DNA from: UBA4874 sp002399435
Lineage (GTDB): Bacteria; Bacillota; Clostridia; Caldicoprobacterales; DTU083
Direction: 5' to 3'
DNA length: 64,000 nucleotides
Assembly: GCA_036823195.1 (NCBI GenBank)
Contig: DAISGI010000008.1
Location: 1 to 64,000, forward strand
Shown here piece by piece: positions 1 to 10,164 of this stretch (the first letter of the stretch is position 1; each line of letters starts with the position of its first letter). The position numbers and the translations under genes were made by a program. A model generated the notes under the pieces. It searched no databases. It was not told the origin of the DNA and saw nothing but the letters and a program-made list of their open reading frames with translations.

Positions 1-42
1 TATAACAAGATGTTCCATATGCAGGCCGAGTGGTATGAGTGA
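1..42 (+). CDS. C-terminal tail of an ABC transporter ATP-binding protein (partial)
   Basis: The window opens inside a reading frame of 13 codons ending in TGA. Its last residues, YNKMFHMQAEWYE, resemble the usual C-terminus of ABC exporter subunits, where the chain ends shortly after the H-loop with a 'M/FxxQAxxY' tail. Only the tail is visible, so the call rests on resemblance and on the frame being open to the window edge. The next gene starts 38 bases downstream on the same strand. Confidence 0.4.
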   Translation, partial: YNKMFHMQAEWYE

Positions 43-79
43 ACAGGGATGACCTCCGATTGAAGGGGTGGGAATATTT

Positions 80-1591
80 ATGTATAAAGTGATGATTGTC
101 GAGGATGAGCTTTTGGTTCGGATTGGCATCGAGGTTTCTATTTTGCAAAGTGACTTGCCTTTGATGGTCATAGGAGATACCTCAAATGGCCTGTCGGCAT
201 ATGAAATATTTCACAGTAAGCATCCGGATATTGTGATAACAGACATAAAAATGCCCGGCCTGGACGGCATTGAACTAATACATAAAATACGGAATGAGGA
301 TAAAGATTGCGCAATTATCGTTATTTCCTGTCTGGAAGAGTTCAGTATACTCAAACAGGCTATTGAGAGTAATGTGTCAGCTTATTTGCTGAAAGCTACC
401 ATGACTATGGATGAGATTACTTCATCTCTTAAAAAAGCGATAGACGATTTGAAGGGAAAGAATCGTTTTCCCGATGATTCTGGTCATAACAGGAAATCAA
501 CAATTCCGACACAAAGCCTTTTGACTGATTACATGAATGGCAGCTTATCCGAAAGTGAATTAATGGATCAGCTTAAGGATACAGATTTTACACCTGGAAA
601 GATGGTCGTTTTCTTTTTTAAGGGCAGAAAGCTGGATAATATAACAAAGCAATCCCTGAAAGAGGTAATAACCCTTCGTTTAGCAAGCAAATATGAGATT
701 TTATCCTTTTCGATAAAGGAAGAGGGTCTCATTGTTATGCTCCATGGTCCAGGAGAAGATATTATGCCTCTCATGGAGCAATTGCAGTTAAGCATAAAAC
801 AAACTTTTTCTTTGTATCCAGTCATTATAGTGAAATCACTCAATGGCAGGTTTGAACGTTTCCCTGCTGAAGTGAACGAGTGTATTGCAGAAGAACAGGA
901 GATTTCCTATTTCGGGATAGACCATCCGGTAACTGACAATTGGATGCAAATATTGCCAGATCATGTGAGTACACTTTTGTCAAAGGTTGAGGCAGATAAC
1001 GATGTCGTTAAAATCATGTCTGATACGGACTATAAAAGATACAATGTGCAAATGGAAAAGATAAGAAAGAAAGCGTCAAACGGAAGGACTGCCTTTGTTG
1101 ACGGTTTGTTGGGCGGTATGGATGAACTTTTTCCTTCCACAAGCCCATTACACGACAGTGAAAATAAGGTGCGGGATGCTGAAACTTGTGGGGATGCACT
1201 GAAAATCTATCTGCATGGTATGCGTGAAGCATATGATAAGCAGGGACACAAAACTTTAAACTATGAAATAATCAATGCAATTGAATATATCGATGAACAT
1301 TTTATGGAGCCTTTGACTTTGAAGGCAGTGGCATCGATTGCTGGGCTCACGCCGAACTATTTTTCGAACCTTTTTACAAGGGAGATGGGGCAAAATTTTA
1401 TCGCTTATCTGAACCGTATCCGAACGGAAAAATCGAAACAACTTTTGTTGGAAACGGATTTGCTTGTTTATGAGGTGGCGCAGCAAGTAGGTTTTGAGGA
1501 TGAAGCATACTTTTGCCGTGTATTTAAAAAGATTACAGGTCAAGGGCCGAAATCATGGCGTGAACAAAGAAACAGATATTACAGGAGGTAG
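80..1591 (+). CDS. AraC-type response regulator (YesN-like)
   Basis: DNA-binding response regulator of about 503 residues. An N-terminal receiver domain (about 1-125) has the acidic pair E8/D9 and the phospho-acceptor D55 in ITDIKMPGLDG. A long, poorly conserved middle follows, then a C-terminal AraC/XylS double helix-turn-helix (about 390-495) with the typical run PNYFSNLFTREMG ... VGFEDEAYFCRVFKK. This architecture is the YesN family, which works with YesM-type kinases to control carbohydrate ABC importers and glycosidases. The ATG is preferred over the GTG four codons upstream because the AAGGGG ribosome site is spaced for the ATG. The partner kinase starts 8 bases after the stop. The ligand is unknown. 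Confidence 0.9.
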   Translation: MYKVMIVEDELLVRIGIEVSILQSDLPLMVIGDTSNGLSAYEIFHSKHPDIVITDIKMPGLDGIELIHKIRNEDKDCAIIVISCLEEFSILKQAIESNVSAYLLKATMTMDEITSSLKKAIDDLKGKNRFPDDSGHNRKSTIPTQSLLTDYMNGSLSESELMDQLKDTDFTPGKMVVFFFKGRKLDNITKQSLKEVITLRLASKYEILSFSIKEEGLIVMLHGPGEDIMPLMEQLQLSIKQTFSLYPVIIVKSLNGRFERFPAEVNECIAEEQEISYFGIDHPVTDNWMQILPDHVSTLLSKVEADNDVVKIMSDTDYKRYNVQMEKIRKKASNGRTAFVDGLLGGMDELFPSTSPLHDSENKVRDAETCGDALKIYLHGMREAYDKQGHKTLNYEIINAIEYIDEHFMEPLTLKAVASIAGLTPNYFSNLFTREMGQNFIAYLNRIRTEKSKQLLLETDLLVYEVAQQVGFEDEAYFCRVFKKITGQGPKSWREQRNRYYRR

Positions 1592-1598
1592 TTATCGT

Positions 1599-3476
1599 AT
1601 GATAAATATGATCCAAAGAACTATTTCACTGTTTCAATCAGCTTTTTCCTGGGCAAAAAAAGTATTCTGCTATTTTAAAGTAAGATTGCTGTTGATTACG
1701 TTGCTGATCGTAGCAATGACATTGATGCTTTGTTTTATTCTCATTTATCAAATAAATATTCGAATCATGCAAAAGCAGGATGAACAGGGCACCCTCAATT
1801 CCTTCCAAAAAAGTGAAGAAAACATCGAATGGTTTCTGTCGAATGTGGAAAGAGTTTCCTTGTCTCTCCAGCTAACGGACCCGGTACAGAGCTTCCTGTA
1901 CGATGAGCATCAGGATCCCATTCAGTATATTGATGCCAAGCATAATTTGATAAACCAGATTGATGCAGTAATCAGTTCGTATAATTACCTGAATGCGGTT
2001 ATATTTTTTAAGTCAGACGGGGAAATGGCAGGCTCTTCGCCTTCCCGCACCTATTTTACCAGCGAGAGGCATCCGTTTTATTCCACAACGGATTACCAGA
2101 ATGCTTCCGTAGGGCAAACCAGAATGACTTGGGTGTCCGGTTATATGCGTGATTTTTTTACCTTGTACCCGATCAAGATACGAACACAAAAGGATATTAT
2201 GATTGTTGGGCTGAAGACCTTGGGCGATCAGGTACAGGACACGGCGAAAGGAGATGGAAGGGAGCCCAGAAGCAATATTATGTTGGTTTCGCTCAGTGAG
2301 CCGGCGTTCCGTCAATTCTTTGACAATCTTGCCGATACAGGGACAAGTGTGTTCATGTTGGATCAAACGGGTAAGCAGATCTCGGGAACTTTGTTTTCTA
2401 AATTTGGCAAAAAGCCTTTCTATTATCCGCATATTGCCTCTGGCAATGATCATGGCAGTTTTACAACAAATAGGGCAAAGAAGAAAAGCCAAATCATCTA
2501 TTACCGGATGAACCGTATCGGTTGGACTCTTGTAAAGGAGATTCCATTAAAGATTTACAGTGCCAGTGCTGTGAGGATCCGCAATATCATGATGTTTATT
2601 TTTGCGGGGACTCTTTTTGCCATCATACTGGTTTATACCCTGTGGGTATTACGCTTCTTTAAACCGTTTGAAGAACTGACGGAGAGCATGCATTCAGTCG
2701 GGCAAGGAAAGTTAAGCACGAGGATTGCAGTACAAAGTGGTATTTACGAAATCGGGTTGATTAATAAGGCCTTTAACGATATGATCCGGAGCCTGGACCG
2801 ATTGATTGCCCGGAATAAGGAAATGGAGACGGACAAACGGGAGCTGGAGTTTAAAAATCTACAGGATCAGATCAATCCTCACTTTCTTTACAATACCATA
2901 ACTTCTATCCGCTGGATGGCCATACTTTCAGGAGCTAAGAATGTTGACAATGCACTGATATCCCTCGTCCGATTGCTTCGACCGGTTTTTAACAGCAGTG
3001 CAATCGTGTGGACTCTTCAGGAGGAACTGGATTATATTGAAAATTATATCGATCTGATGAAGCTGCGGCATGGAGGCAATATCGATTTTACGGTTACCGG
3101 CCAGAGGGAGTATCGGGAGCTGAAGCTTCCCCGATTCATTTTGCAGCCCATCATGGAAAACTGTTTTCAGCATGCGATTGCCGGGACGGACGGAAGACTG
3201 AAGATAAGGCTGTCCGTACTGGAGAATCGGGACAAATATGAACTTGTGATTGAGGATAACGGCTCCGGGATAGAGGATGAAGTGATCGTGCAGCTTAACA
3301 GCCTGTTTGAGTCGGAAAAAGTTGAACAATGGGAGGAGGATCATGATCACACAAGGATAGGGCTGTATAATGTCAATCGCAGACTTAAGCTGCGTTACGG
3401 CCCGGAAAGCGGTCTTAAGATTGATCAGAACTTTAAGGAAGGAGCACGAATATTACTATACCTTGCGAAAAAGTAG
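1599..3476 (+). CDS. sensor histidine kinase (YesM-like)
   Basis: Membrane sensor kinase of about 625 residues, partner of the preceding regulator. It has a transmembrane helix at about 27-50, a large extracytoplasmic sensor region, a second helix at about 345-365 and a HAMP linker. The His_kinase core carries the phospho-acceptor H428 in QINPHFLYNTI, followed by a HATPase domain with IMENCFQHA (N box), EDNGSGIE (G1) and RIGLYNVNRRL (G2). The open frame extends upstream into the regulator gene, but the ATG used here has an ACAGGAGG ribosome site that overlaps the regulator's stop codon, so the two are translationally linked. Kinases of this class usually sense extracellular sugar, often via a binding protein; the downstream importer is the likely target. 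Confidence 0.9.
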   Translation: MINMIQRTISLFQSAFSWAKKVFCYFKVRLLLITLLIVAMTLMLCFILIYQINIRIMQKQDEQGTLNSFQKSEENIEWFLSNVERVSLSLQLTDPVQSFLYDEHQDPIQYIDAKHNLINQIDAVISSYNYLNAVIFFKSDGEMAGSSPSRTYFTSERHPFYSTTDYQNASVGQTRMTWVSGYMRDFFTLYPIKIRTQKDIMIVGLKTLGDQVQDTAKGDGREPRSNIMLVSLSEPAFRQFFDNLADTGTSVFMLDQTGKQISGTLFSKFGKKPFYYPHIASGNDHGSFTTNRAKKKSQIIYYRMNRIGWTLVKEIPLKIYSASAVRIRNIMMFIFAGTLFAIILVYTLWVLRFFKPFEELTESMHSVGQGKLSTRIAVQSGIYEIGLINKAFNDMIRSLDRLIARNKEMETDKRELEFKNLQDQINPHFLYNTITSIRWMAILSGAKNVDNALISLVRLLRPVFNSSAIVWTLQEELDYIENYIDLMKLRHGGNIDFTVTGQREYRELKLPRFILQPIMENCFQHAIAGTDGRLKIRLSVLENRDKYELVIEDNGSGIEDEVIVQLNSLFESEKVEQWEEDHDHTRIGLYNVNRRLKLRYGPESGLKIDQNFKEGARILLYLAKK

Positions 3477-3542
3477 GATATTCATCTACTGTAAATTATC
3501 CAATCTTCTGTAAAAATTGAAAGGAGTCATTATAAATCTCCA

Positions 3543-3571
3543 TTCAACATACGACCTTCCAATGTTATTAT
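3543..3571 (+). promoter_or_regulatory. putative sigma-A promoter for the first importer
   Basis: A TTCAAC (-35) and a TATTAT (-10) are separated by 17 bases, about 45 bases upstream of the binding-protein start. The -10 matches consensus at five of six positions and the -35 at three. A separate promoter is reasonable here because the importer lies 138 bases beyond the kinase gene. Confidence 0.4.
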
Positions 3572-3614
3572 TGGTATGTAGCATGCTGCAAATATGTAAT
3601 TGGGAGGAGACATC

Positions 3615-5548
3615 ATGAAAAGATCAAGGAGTACGACGGCTTTTATCCTGTGTATCATTATGCTGACGACTCTATTTGCCGGTTGTGCCGGCGAAGATAA
3701 GAATGCCCAGGCCCCTGAAGCGGCAGGGCAAGAAGAGAAGAATTCATCAAAGCCTTCCAAAAAAGGAAAAACTCCTGTCGGGGATGGGAAAAAGGAAACC
3801 TTATCCATGGGGGCTAATTTGAACTTCGAAGATTTGGATAAGGATTGGTGGCCCAGTGAATTTGTTGCATTCATCGAGGATAAACTTAATATCAATTTTA
3901 AGATTGTGGAATATGATGCGGATACTCTGAATCTTGCTCTTGCAGGTGGAGATTTACCGGATCTTCTGATGGTTAACGATTCTCAGCCTATATTGGATGG
4001 CAAACAGGCTGTCCCGATGGATGATTATCTGGAGGAGTATGGATCCAATATCAAGAAATTTACCATTCGAAATGAAATGATCCGAAAATATCTTTCAAAC
4101 GGAGACGGCAAGCTTTACTTTCATACTCCAAATACTGGTCCGGAAGATATTACAGGCGGTACGGAGATTTGGAATGGGTATCTTGTCCGGTGGGATCTTT
4201 ATAAAGAAATTGGAGCGCCAAAAATCAAAAGTGATGATGATTATATAGAAATCTTAAAGAAGATGAAGAAGCTTTATCCGGCAACGGAGAACGGCGAACC
4301 GGTCTATGCCATGGGCATCCATAATGACGGGGGATTGTGGGGCTGGTGCATGAGAGCCATAGCGAACAAGGGATTTTCAAATATTGGCAATAGCTGGTCC
4401 TATGTTGTCAACACCAATACGAATGAAATATATCATAATTTCCTTGACACGGAAAACGGTCCGTTCTGGGACAATATGAAGTTCTATAACCGATTGTTCA
4501 ATGAAGGATTACTGGATCCGGACAGCTTTACCATGAAAGCGGAACAGGTAAATGAGAAGGCTGCCAAAGGACAGTATATTGGAGGTTATTGCACATGGTA
4601 TACCGGGAAACTGTATGAGACCGAGCGCGAAAAAGATCCAAATACTCTAAAGGGAATCGTTTCGATTCCTGCGGAAGGGATGAATGGGTGGTACGGACAG
4701 AATGCGCAGGTTGGTTGGAGTGATAAGCTTCTTTTTATCACCAATAAATGCAAAAACATACCGCTTGCCGTAAAGCTCATAGATTTTTTTGATTCGGATG
4801 AGGCAAATCGCGCCCATTATTCCGGGATACAGGGGAAACATTGGGATTATAATGCGGAAGGTGTTCCTGAGGTGTTCCNNNNNNNNNNNNNNNNNNNNNN
4901 NNNNNNNNNNNNNNNNNNNNNNNNNNNNNNNNNNNNNNNNNNNNNNNNNNNNNNNNNNNNNNNNNNNNNNNNNNNNNNGGGATACAGGGGAAACATTGGG
5001 ATTATAATGCGGAAGGTGTTCCTGAGGTGTTCCCGGAAACCATTGCGCTCCGTACAGCCGGTGGAGAGGAATGGAATAAGACCGGAATCGGTTCCTTTGC
5101 TAATTTTGTAGGAGCTTCAGGTTTTGGCAAGCATTCTGACGGACAATATTTTAATCTGTTTGATGATCCTGAGGTAAAATCGCAAACGCTGAGTCCATTG
5201 GCAAAAGACTTCAGTAAATTCTATGGGGTTGAATATCCCTCACAAGCCCATTATAAAATGGTGCAGGAGGGGAGAGCCACGAATCAGCAGAAGGCATTAC
5301 ATCAAACTATCATGATGGGAGTTAATGCGGTGCCCGGTGATCTTGCCCGCATTGATTCGCAGTCGGAGGAAATCGTGACCCGTGCGATCCCTTCCCTGGT
5401 TCAAGCTAAAGATACAGCCAAATTCTCGCAGCTGCAAAGCAAAGTGATTGCGGACCTGAAGAAAGCCAATGCTCAGGAATCGTGGGATTGGTGGCAAAAG
5501 CAATGGAATAGCAGCAAGGCATATGTGGAAAGCATATTGAAGAAATAG
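3615..5548 (+). CDS. sugar ABC transporter substrate-binding lipoprotein (LplA-like), split by an assembly gap
   Basis: Extracellular solute-binding protein of a carbohydrate ABC importer. The signal peptide ends in a lipobox, LFAGC, with the lipidated cysteine at 24, followed by an acidic, lysine-rich linker. The body is of the large LplA type (features such as DWWPSEFVAFIEDKL and the C-terminal DWWQKQWNSSKAYVESI). A run of 100 N interrupts the gene, but the bases on both sides are an exact 55-base duplicate. Removing the N and one copy restores one frame of 592 residues, normal for the family. The ATG is chosen for its GGAGGAG ribosome site; an in-frame TTG lies 15 bases upstream. Two permeases follow directly. 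Confidence 0.9.
4824..5033. repeat. 55-base duplicate flanking assembly gap 1 (N at 4879-4978)
   Basis: Bases 4824-4878 and 4979-5033 are identical over 55 positions, with exactly 100 N between them. The duplicate lies in the same coding sequence, and collapsing it keeps the codon phase (the single C at 4878 joins CG at 5034 to give a proline codon). This is best read as a contig overlap left unmerged by the scaffolder, not as a biological repeat. Confidence 0.92.
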
Positions 5549-5638
5549 AGAAATGGGTATTCATGGTGGAGGGTCCCAGGCATTCTTTGCCCGGAACTCT
5601 CTTCCCAATTAATAAATGATAATAAGGTGAGTGATTTT

Positions 5639-6589
5639 ATGGGAAGCCTTGAGTATAACATCTTAAAGGAGCCCAACAGAAAGCGAAAATCGAAATCAGG
5701 TTTGAAAAGAGGATATCAGCTTTTGCTGATGGCTATTCCACTGATGCTTATCGTCCTCTTATTCAACTATATGCCATTGTGTGGCTGGATCTATGCATTT
5801 TTTAATTATAAGCCCGGCGTACCGTTATTTCGGAATGAGTTTGTAGGACTGAAGTATTTCAAGCTTTTCCTTACCGATCCCATTGATATGATGAGGGTTA
5901 TGAAAAATACTGTAGTCTTTGCTCTGATTGGCTATGCACTTTCTCCTTTGCCGATGGTTTTTGCAATATTGTTGAATGAAGTTCGGTCCACTCGCTATAA
6001 GAAGTTGGTGCAAACCGTAACAACAATTCCGAACTTTGTAAGCTGGATTATTGTTTTCTCTCTGGCATTCAGCTTATTTTCCAGCGACGGCCTTTTGAAT
6101 GAATTATTGAGGAAATTGGGCCTGACGAAAGAGCCGACAATGGTTATAAGCGATCCAAATGCGGTATACTGGTTTCAGACGGTATTGAGCCAATGGAAAG
6201 GATTAGGCTGGAGCGCGGTGATTTACCTTGCCGCAATAACCGGGATTGAACAGGAACTATACGAAGCCGCTGCCATTGACGGCGCAAATCGTTTTCAATC
6301 TGCGATTCATATTACGGTTCCCGGTTTGATGCCAACCTTTCTTGTACTTTTTATCCTTTCCATTGGTAATTTTATAAGTGTTGGCTTCGAACAGTATTTT
6401 GTATTCAAAAATCCAGCAACTTCTGTTAACCTGGAAGTTTTGGATTTGTATGTCTATCGGATAGGAATGTCGAATCATGATTACTCATACGGCGTAGCTA
6501 TCGGTATCATGAAGTCGTTTATAAGCATTGTACTTATACTTATAGCCAATAAAATAGCAAAAAAAGTCAGGGGAGCATCCATAATATAG
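5639..6589 (+). CDS. sugar ABC transporter permease (LplB-like)
   Basis: Inner-membrane permease of 316 residues with six predicted helices and the cytoplasmic EAA loop ELYEAAAIDGANRFQSAIHI, which docks the shared ATPase. The basic N-terminus (KRKSKSGLKRGYQ) followed by the first helix is typical of LplB. The ATG was chosen over the upstream in-frame GTG because AAGGTGA sits 8 bases before it. The gene pairs with the next permease, and the binding protein upstream completes the importer. No ATP-binding subunit is encoded nearby. Confidence 0.92.
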   Translation: MGSLEYNILKEPNRKRKSKSGLKRGYQLLLMAIPLMLIVLLFNYMPLCGWIYAFFNYKPGVPLFRNEFVGLKYFKLFLTDPIDMMRVMKNTVVFALIGYALSPLPMVFAILLNEVRSTRYKKLVQTVTTIPNFVSWIIVFSLAFSLFSSDGLLNELLRKLGLTKEPTMVISDPNAVYWFQTVLSQWKGLGWSAVIYLAAITGIEQELYEAAAIDGANRFQSAIHITVPGLMPTFLVLFILSIGNFISVGFEQYFVFKNPATSVNLEVLDLYVYRIGMSNHDYSYGVAIGIMKSFISIVLILIANKIAKKVRGASII

Positions 6590-6601
6590 GGGGCATATGA
6601 G

Positions 6602-7522
6602 ATGGCACATAGTCAAGTTCTGACGAAAAGGGAGTCGGCAGCTTCCAATCTATTTGATTGGTTTATCTATATATTATTTGGAATAGATGCATTGTTATGC
6701 ATCTATCCATTCTGGTATATGCTGATTTACTCCATAAGTGATCCCATAAAGGTTTCTGCCGGCGTTTATCTTCTTCCGAGAGGCTTCAGCCTGTTTAATT
6801 TACAAAAAGTATTCGAATTAAAAGGCATCGGCTCAGCGGTTTTGATATCGGCGTTGCGTACGGTGGTGGGTACGGGTCTGACTGTTTTTGCCTGCTCCTT
6901 CCTCGGATATCTGTTTACCAAAAGGGAGATGCCTGGCCGATCATTCCTGTACCGTATGCTGATCATAACCATGTATGTTGGAGGGGGATTGATACCTACT
7001 TACTTGATTTATAAATCCTATGGACTTACCAATAATTTTTGGGTCTATGTTCTTCCGTCCATGGTTTCCGCTTACAATGTGATATTAATTAAAACCTATA
7101 TCGAACAAATTCCAGCATCCCTTGAAGAATCAGCTATGATAGACGGTGCAGGATATTTTCGGGTCTATATTAGTATCATCTTTCCGTTATCCTTACCCAT
7201 TGTTGCGACGATCTCGGTATTTGCCGCGGTAGGACAATGGAATTCCTGGTTTGACAACCATATTTACAATGCTGGAACGGAATCACTGACGACTCTGCAA
7301 TATTTGCTCTATAATTTCCTGAATGAGTCGGAACGCCTTGCCCAAATCCTACGGGACAGCGGGAATATATCCGATGCTCAGGCGGCCGCTTCACGACAGT
7401 TGACGCCAAAAGGTGTACGAATGACTATCACGTTGATCGTTACCATACCGATCTTCCTGGTTTATCCCTATATGCAGAAGTACTTTATTAAAGGTATTAT
7501 GATCGGAGCGGTAAAGGGTTAA
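6602..7522 (+). CDS. carbohydrate ABC transporter permease (LplC/YtcP-like)
   Basis: Second permease of the first importer, 306 residues with six helices. It has the EAA-type loop SLEESAMIDGAGYFRVYISI and the C-terminal YPYMQKYFIKGIMIGAVKG that is characteristic of the LplC/YtcP group. It starts 12 bases after the LplB-like gene, so the two are probably co-translated. A further enzyme-like gene follows 217 bases downstream. Confidence 0.92.
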   Translation: MAHSQVLTKRESAASNLFDWFIYILFGIDALLCIYPFWYMLIYSISDPIKVSAGVYLLPRGFSLFNLQKVFELKGIGSAVLISALRTVVGTGLTVFACSFLGYLFTKREMPGRSFLYRMLIITMYVGGGLIPTYLIYKSYGLTNNFWVYVLPSMVSAYNVILIKTYIEQIPASLEESAMIDGAGYFRVYISIIFPLSLPIVATISVFAAVGQWNSWFDNHIYNAGTESLTTLQYLLYNFLNESERLAQILRDSGNISDAQAAASRQLTPKGVRMTITLIVTIPIFLVYPYMQKYFIKGIMIGAVKG

Positions 7523-7600
7523 GTGCGACACGTCGTTTCGCAGATAATTGTACAGAAGCCGGAAACGCTTGATATAGCTACATTTCGGGTATATCATAGA

Positions 7601-7620
7601 CCTGTTGTTCCGTCAACAGG
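7601..7620 (+). promoter_or_regulatory. hairpin in the leader of the DUF3863-like gene
   Basis: Perfect seven-base inverted repeat CCTGTTG/CAACAGG around a six-base loop, located between the permease stop and the next start. There is no U-tract, so it is more likely an mRNA processing or stability element than a terminator. The rest of this 217-base spacer shows only weak dyads. Confidence 0.35.
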
Positions 7621-7739
7621 AACCTGCGGAAGGTGCGGGAATGGCAATGTTCCAGTGCCAAGGTGCCATGACAACGCAGCCCTTCCGAAACGATCGGGTC
7701 CTGCCGCCCCATAAGAATTCTGATGTAGGAGGAACTTAT

Positions 7740-9308
7740 ATGAAACCACAGATAGCAAATATCATCAATTTTATACGTGGGGTTGAACCACGTCGATCCA
7801 TTGATTTGATTCAGCCGGTAAAAGAACAATTGGAACTGATGAAAAAATATGGCCTCACTGGAACGTTCCTGATGCAATATGATGCTCTGATTGATTCGGA
7901 CTTTACCAGGCTGTTATCCAGGTATTCTCGAGGCATAGAGATCGGCGGCTGGCTGGAGATTGTTCAGCCAATGTGTGATGCCGCCGGAATACCATGGAGG
8001 GGGAGGTCGGGTTACAGCTGGGACTGGCACTCCAATGTCGGATTTACAGTTGGCTATTCAAAGGAAGAACGTCTGGCCCTGGCAGATGTTTTTATGGAAA
8101 AATTTCGGGAAGTGTGGGGATACTATCCCGCTTCGGTTGGTTCGTGGATCATCGATGCCGATACCTTGTCCTATCTCTCCAAGCGATATGGGATTGTGGC
8201 ATCGTGTAATTGTAAAGATCAATGGGGAACGGATGGATATACTCTCTGGGGCGGATATTACAGCCAGGCTTATTACCCCTCTGAAAACAATGCATTGTGT
8301 CCGGCCCAATCAGTGAAAATGCAGATACCGGTACCGGTTTTCCGAATGCTGGGCAGTGACCCAATTTATCAGTATGATGTGGGATTGGATACGGAAAAAG
8401 GCAGTTCCGAATGTCAACAGGTGATTACACTGGAACCAGTGTACAGTGGTATTGACGGCGGCGGCGGAAATTCCTCCTGGGTGGACTGGTTTTTCCGGGA
8501 GAACTATAATGGGATTTGTCTTTCCTTTGGCTATGCACAAGTAGGCCAGGAAAACAGCTTTGGCTGGAATTCCATGAAGGATGGCTTCAGATATCAAATG
8601 GAAAAGCTTGCGGAGTTATCTCTAAAAGATATCATAACCGTTCAGACTTTGGAGCAAAGCGGGAGATGGTTTAAGGAAACATATGCCTTGACCCCTGCTT
8701 CTGCCGTAACAGCACTGACTGACTGGAAAAACATTGGATGCCAATCCGTATGGTACAACTGCCGGAATTATCGAATCAATATTCTATGTCAGAAGAATCG
8801 ATTCCGGATCAGGGATATTTACCGGTTTGATGAAAATTATCCGGAACGGTATAAGAACGGGATTTGTACAAAGCCTCTTCTTGTATATGATAACCTGCCT
8901 ATTATGGATGGTAACCAGTGGAGCGGGCATGGAATCCTCGCCGGTATATATCCAGTGGATTCAACTGGACAGGAAATTGCATTTGAAAAGATGGAGGTCG
9001 AGGAACAAGGTGAAAGTCTTATACTTACCTGGTTATTACATTCCGGTGGAGTAATCGCCTGTCACTGTACACCGGAGTGGTTGGAATGGCAGTTTCCTGC
9101 AGCCGGTTATGGACTCCGGGCAATGGCAGATACCGCATCGGTTTCGGTGGATATAAGCATAAAAGGGGAATCCCTTAACTTTCGATACAGAGGCTTTGCC
9201 TACTCCGTATGCCTATCCGGTGCAATTCTATGTGCAGGGAATGAAGAAAGCAGGATGGAGCTATACCTGACAGCAAGGGACAAGGAAATACATGTGCGAT
9301 TTCAATAA
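7740..9308 (+). CDS. DUF3863-like protein, possible glycoside hydrolase/deacetylase fold
   Basis: Soluble protein of 522 residues without a signal peptide. The N-terminal half has motifs such as WDWHSNVGFTVGY, SVGSWIIDADTLSYL and ASCNCKDQWGTDGYTLWGG. These match my memory of proteins annotated DUF3863, whose barrel-like domain resembles deacetylases and glycosidases. The C-terminal 200 residues are beta-rich and may be a sandwich domain. The ATG has TAGGAGGA upstream; the open frame extends about 45 codons further, but that part is not family-like. Its place right after a sugar importer suggests intracellular processing of the imported oligosaccharide. No catalytic residue can be named with confidence. 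Confidence 0.6.
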   Translation: MKPQIANIINFIRGVEPRRSIDLIQPVKEQLELMKKYGLTGTFLMQYDALIDSDFTRLLSRYSRGIEIGGWLEIVQPMCDAAGIPWRGRSGYSWDWHSNVGFTVGYSKEERLALADVFMEKFREVWGYYPASVGSWIIDADTLSYLSKRYGIVASCNCKDQWGTDGYTLWGGYYSQAYYPSENNALCPAQSVKMQIPVPVFRMLGSDPIYQYDVGLDTEKGSSECQQVITLEPVYSGIDGGGGNSSWVDWFFRENYNGICLSFGYAQVGQENSFGWNSMKDGFRYQMEKLAELSLKDIITVQTLEQSGRWFKETYALTPASAVTALTDWKNIGCQSVWYNCRNYRINILCQKNRFRIRDIYRFDENYPERYKNGICTKPLLVYDNLPIMDGNQWSGHGILAGIYPVDSTGQEIAFEKMEVEEQGESLILTWLLHSGGVIACHCTPEWLEWQFPAAGYGLRAMADTASVSVDISIKGESLNFRYRGFAYSVCLSGAILCAGNEESRMELYLTARDKEIHVRFQ

Positions 9309-9345
9309 TGGCTTAACTTCAGAAAGTTCTGCCGGGTCATTGGTT

Positions 9346-10164
9346 CTACAGGGTGATTTTTTTAATCTTGCTGATCGCCTTAAGATTGTCCGTGCATGCC
9401 GTTTGTATATGCAGCATGCCATCCATGTAGCTGATTGCAGACAGGTCCAGACCATCTACGGGAAAGTCAGCCATTGCCTGTGACGGCGTAAGAACCGTTT
9501 CCGTTTCATCATGATCCTTTTCATGAACTTTTCCTCCTCTTCCTGTTGGACGAACCTTTTGTGTGCTGCCCGCAGTGGGAACGGATGTCAGGTCGATCGG
9601 AATCCGGATATCATTATATTCTTTCTTATGACTCAGGAACTCAGTTACAGAAAAAGTAATCTTGTCGCCATCGATCTTTTGATTTCCCCATTCGGAAATT
9701 GAAATCAAAAAGGTTGCAGTTTTTGTTTTTTCATCGTAATCGACAGGTTGGCAGGTGGCGGAACTGTCAAACGGACGGTTGATGGAATAGCTGTCAAATA
9801 AATCTGTAGTACTGTCAATGCGGTCTCCCGTTAAATCCTGCATCGTTATATAAATATCAGCTGTATTGTCGCGTATATAGGCCGATACGACCTCCATTCT
9901 TATCCCATTCTTTTCATCGGATTTTTGTACAGGCATAAAAAATTGTGTGATACCTGGAGAAACCTTATATATCATTTTATAGATCGGTTCTACCGTTGCC
10001 GCAAGTGCCGGAACGGCTATAAACAAACAAATCCAAATGGCCAGTATAGCGATTGCCGGCTTTCGAAAAGATGTAGTTCTTTTACTTTCCTTCTTTCCCT
10101 GGCGGTGGGCTGATTCCAAAACACTGCATAACAGTTCATCACTGGGATGAATCTGGTTGGTCAT
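9346..10164 (-). CDS. DUF4179-like anti-sigma-type membrane protein, probably C-terminally truncated
   Basis: Protein of 272 residues: a cytosolic N-terminus, one transmembrane helix at about 35-55 (AIAILAIWICLFIAVPALAAT) and an extracytoplasmic domain with the family-like segments SPGITQFFMPVQKS, IYITMQDLTGDRID and GDKITFSVTEFLSHK. Such proteins usually follow an ECF sigma gene and act as its anti-sigma or sensor; no sigma gene is present here. Homologues as I recall them continue well beyond the motif corresponding to MLHIQTACTDNLK, whereas this frame ends nine residues later in a lysine-rich tail. It therefore looks truncated, next to a 15-base direct repeat. It lies 62 bases downstream of the ABC exporter genes. 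Confidence 0.6.
   Translation of the reverse strand: MTNQIHPSDELLCSVLESAHRQGKKESKRTTSFRKPAIAILAIWICLFIAVPALAATVEPIYKMIYKVSPGITQFFMPVQKSDEKNGIRMEVVSAYIRDNTADIYITMQDLTGDRIDSTTDLFDSYSINRPFDSSATCQPVDYDEKTKTATFLISISEWGNQKIDGDKITFSVTEFLSHKKEYNDIRIPIDLTSVPTAGSTQKVRPTGRGGKVHEKDHDETETVLTPSQAMADFPVDGLDLSAISYMDGMLHIQTACTDNLKAISKIKKITL

Noticed and set aside
7559..7575. Possible CcpA (cre) site around GGAAACGCTTGAT
   Set aside because: It misses three of the conserved cre positions and has no promoter next to it.
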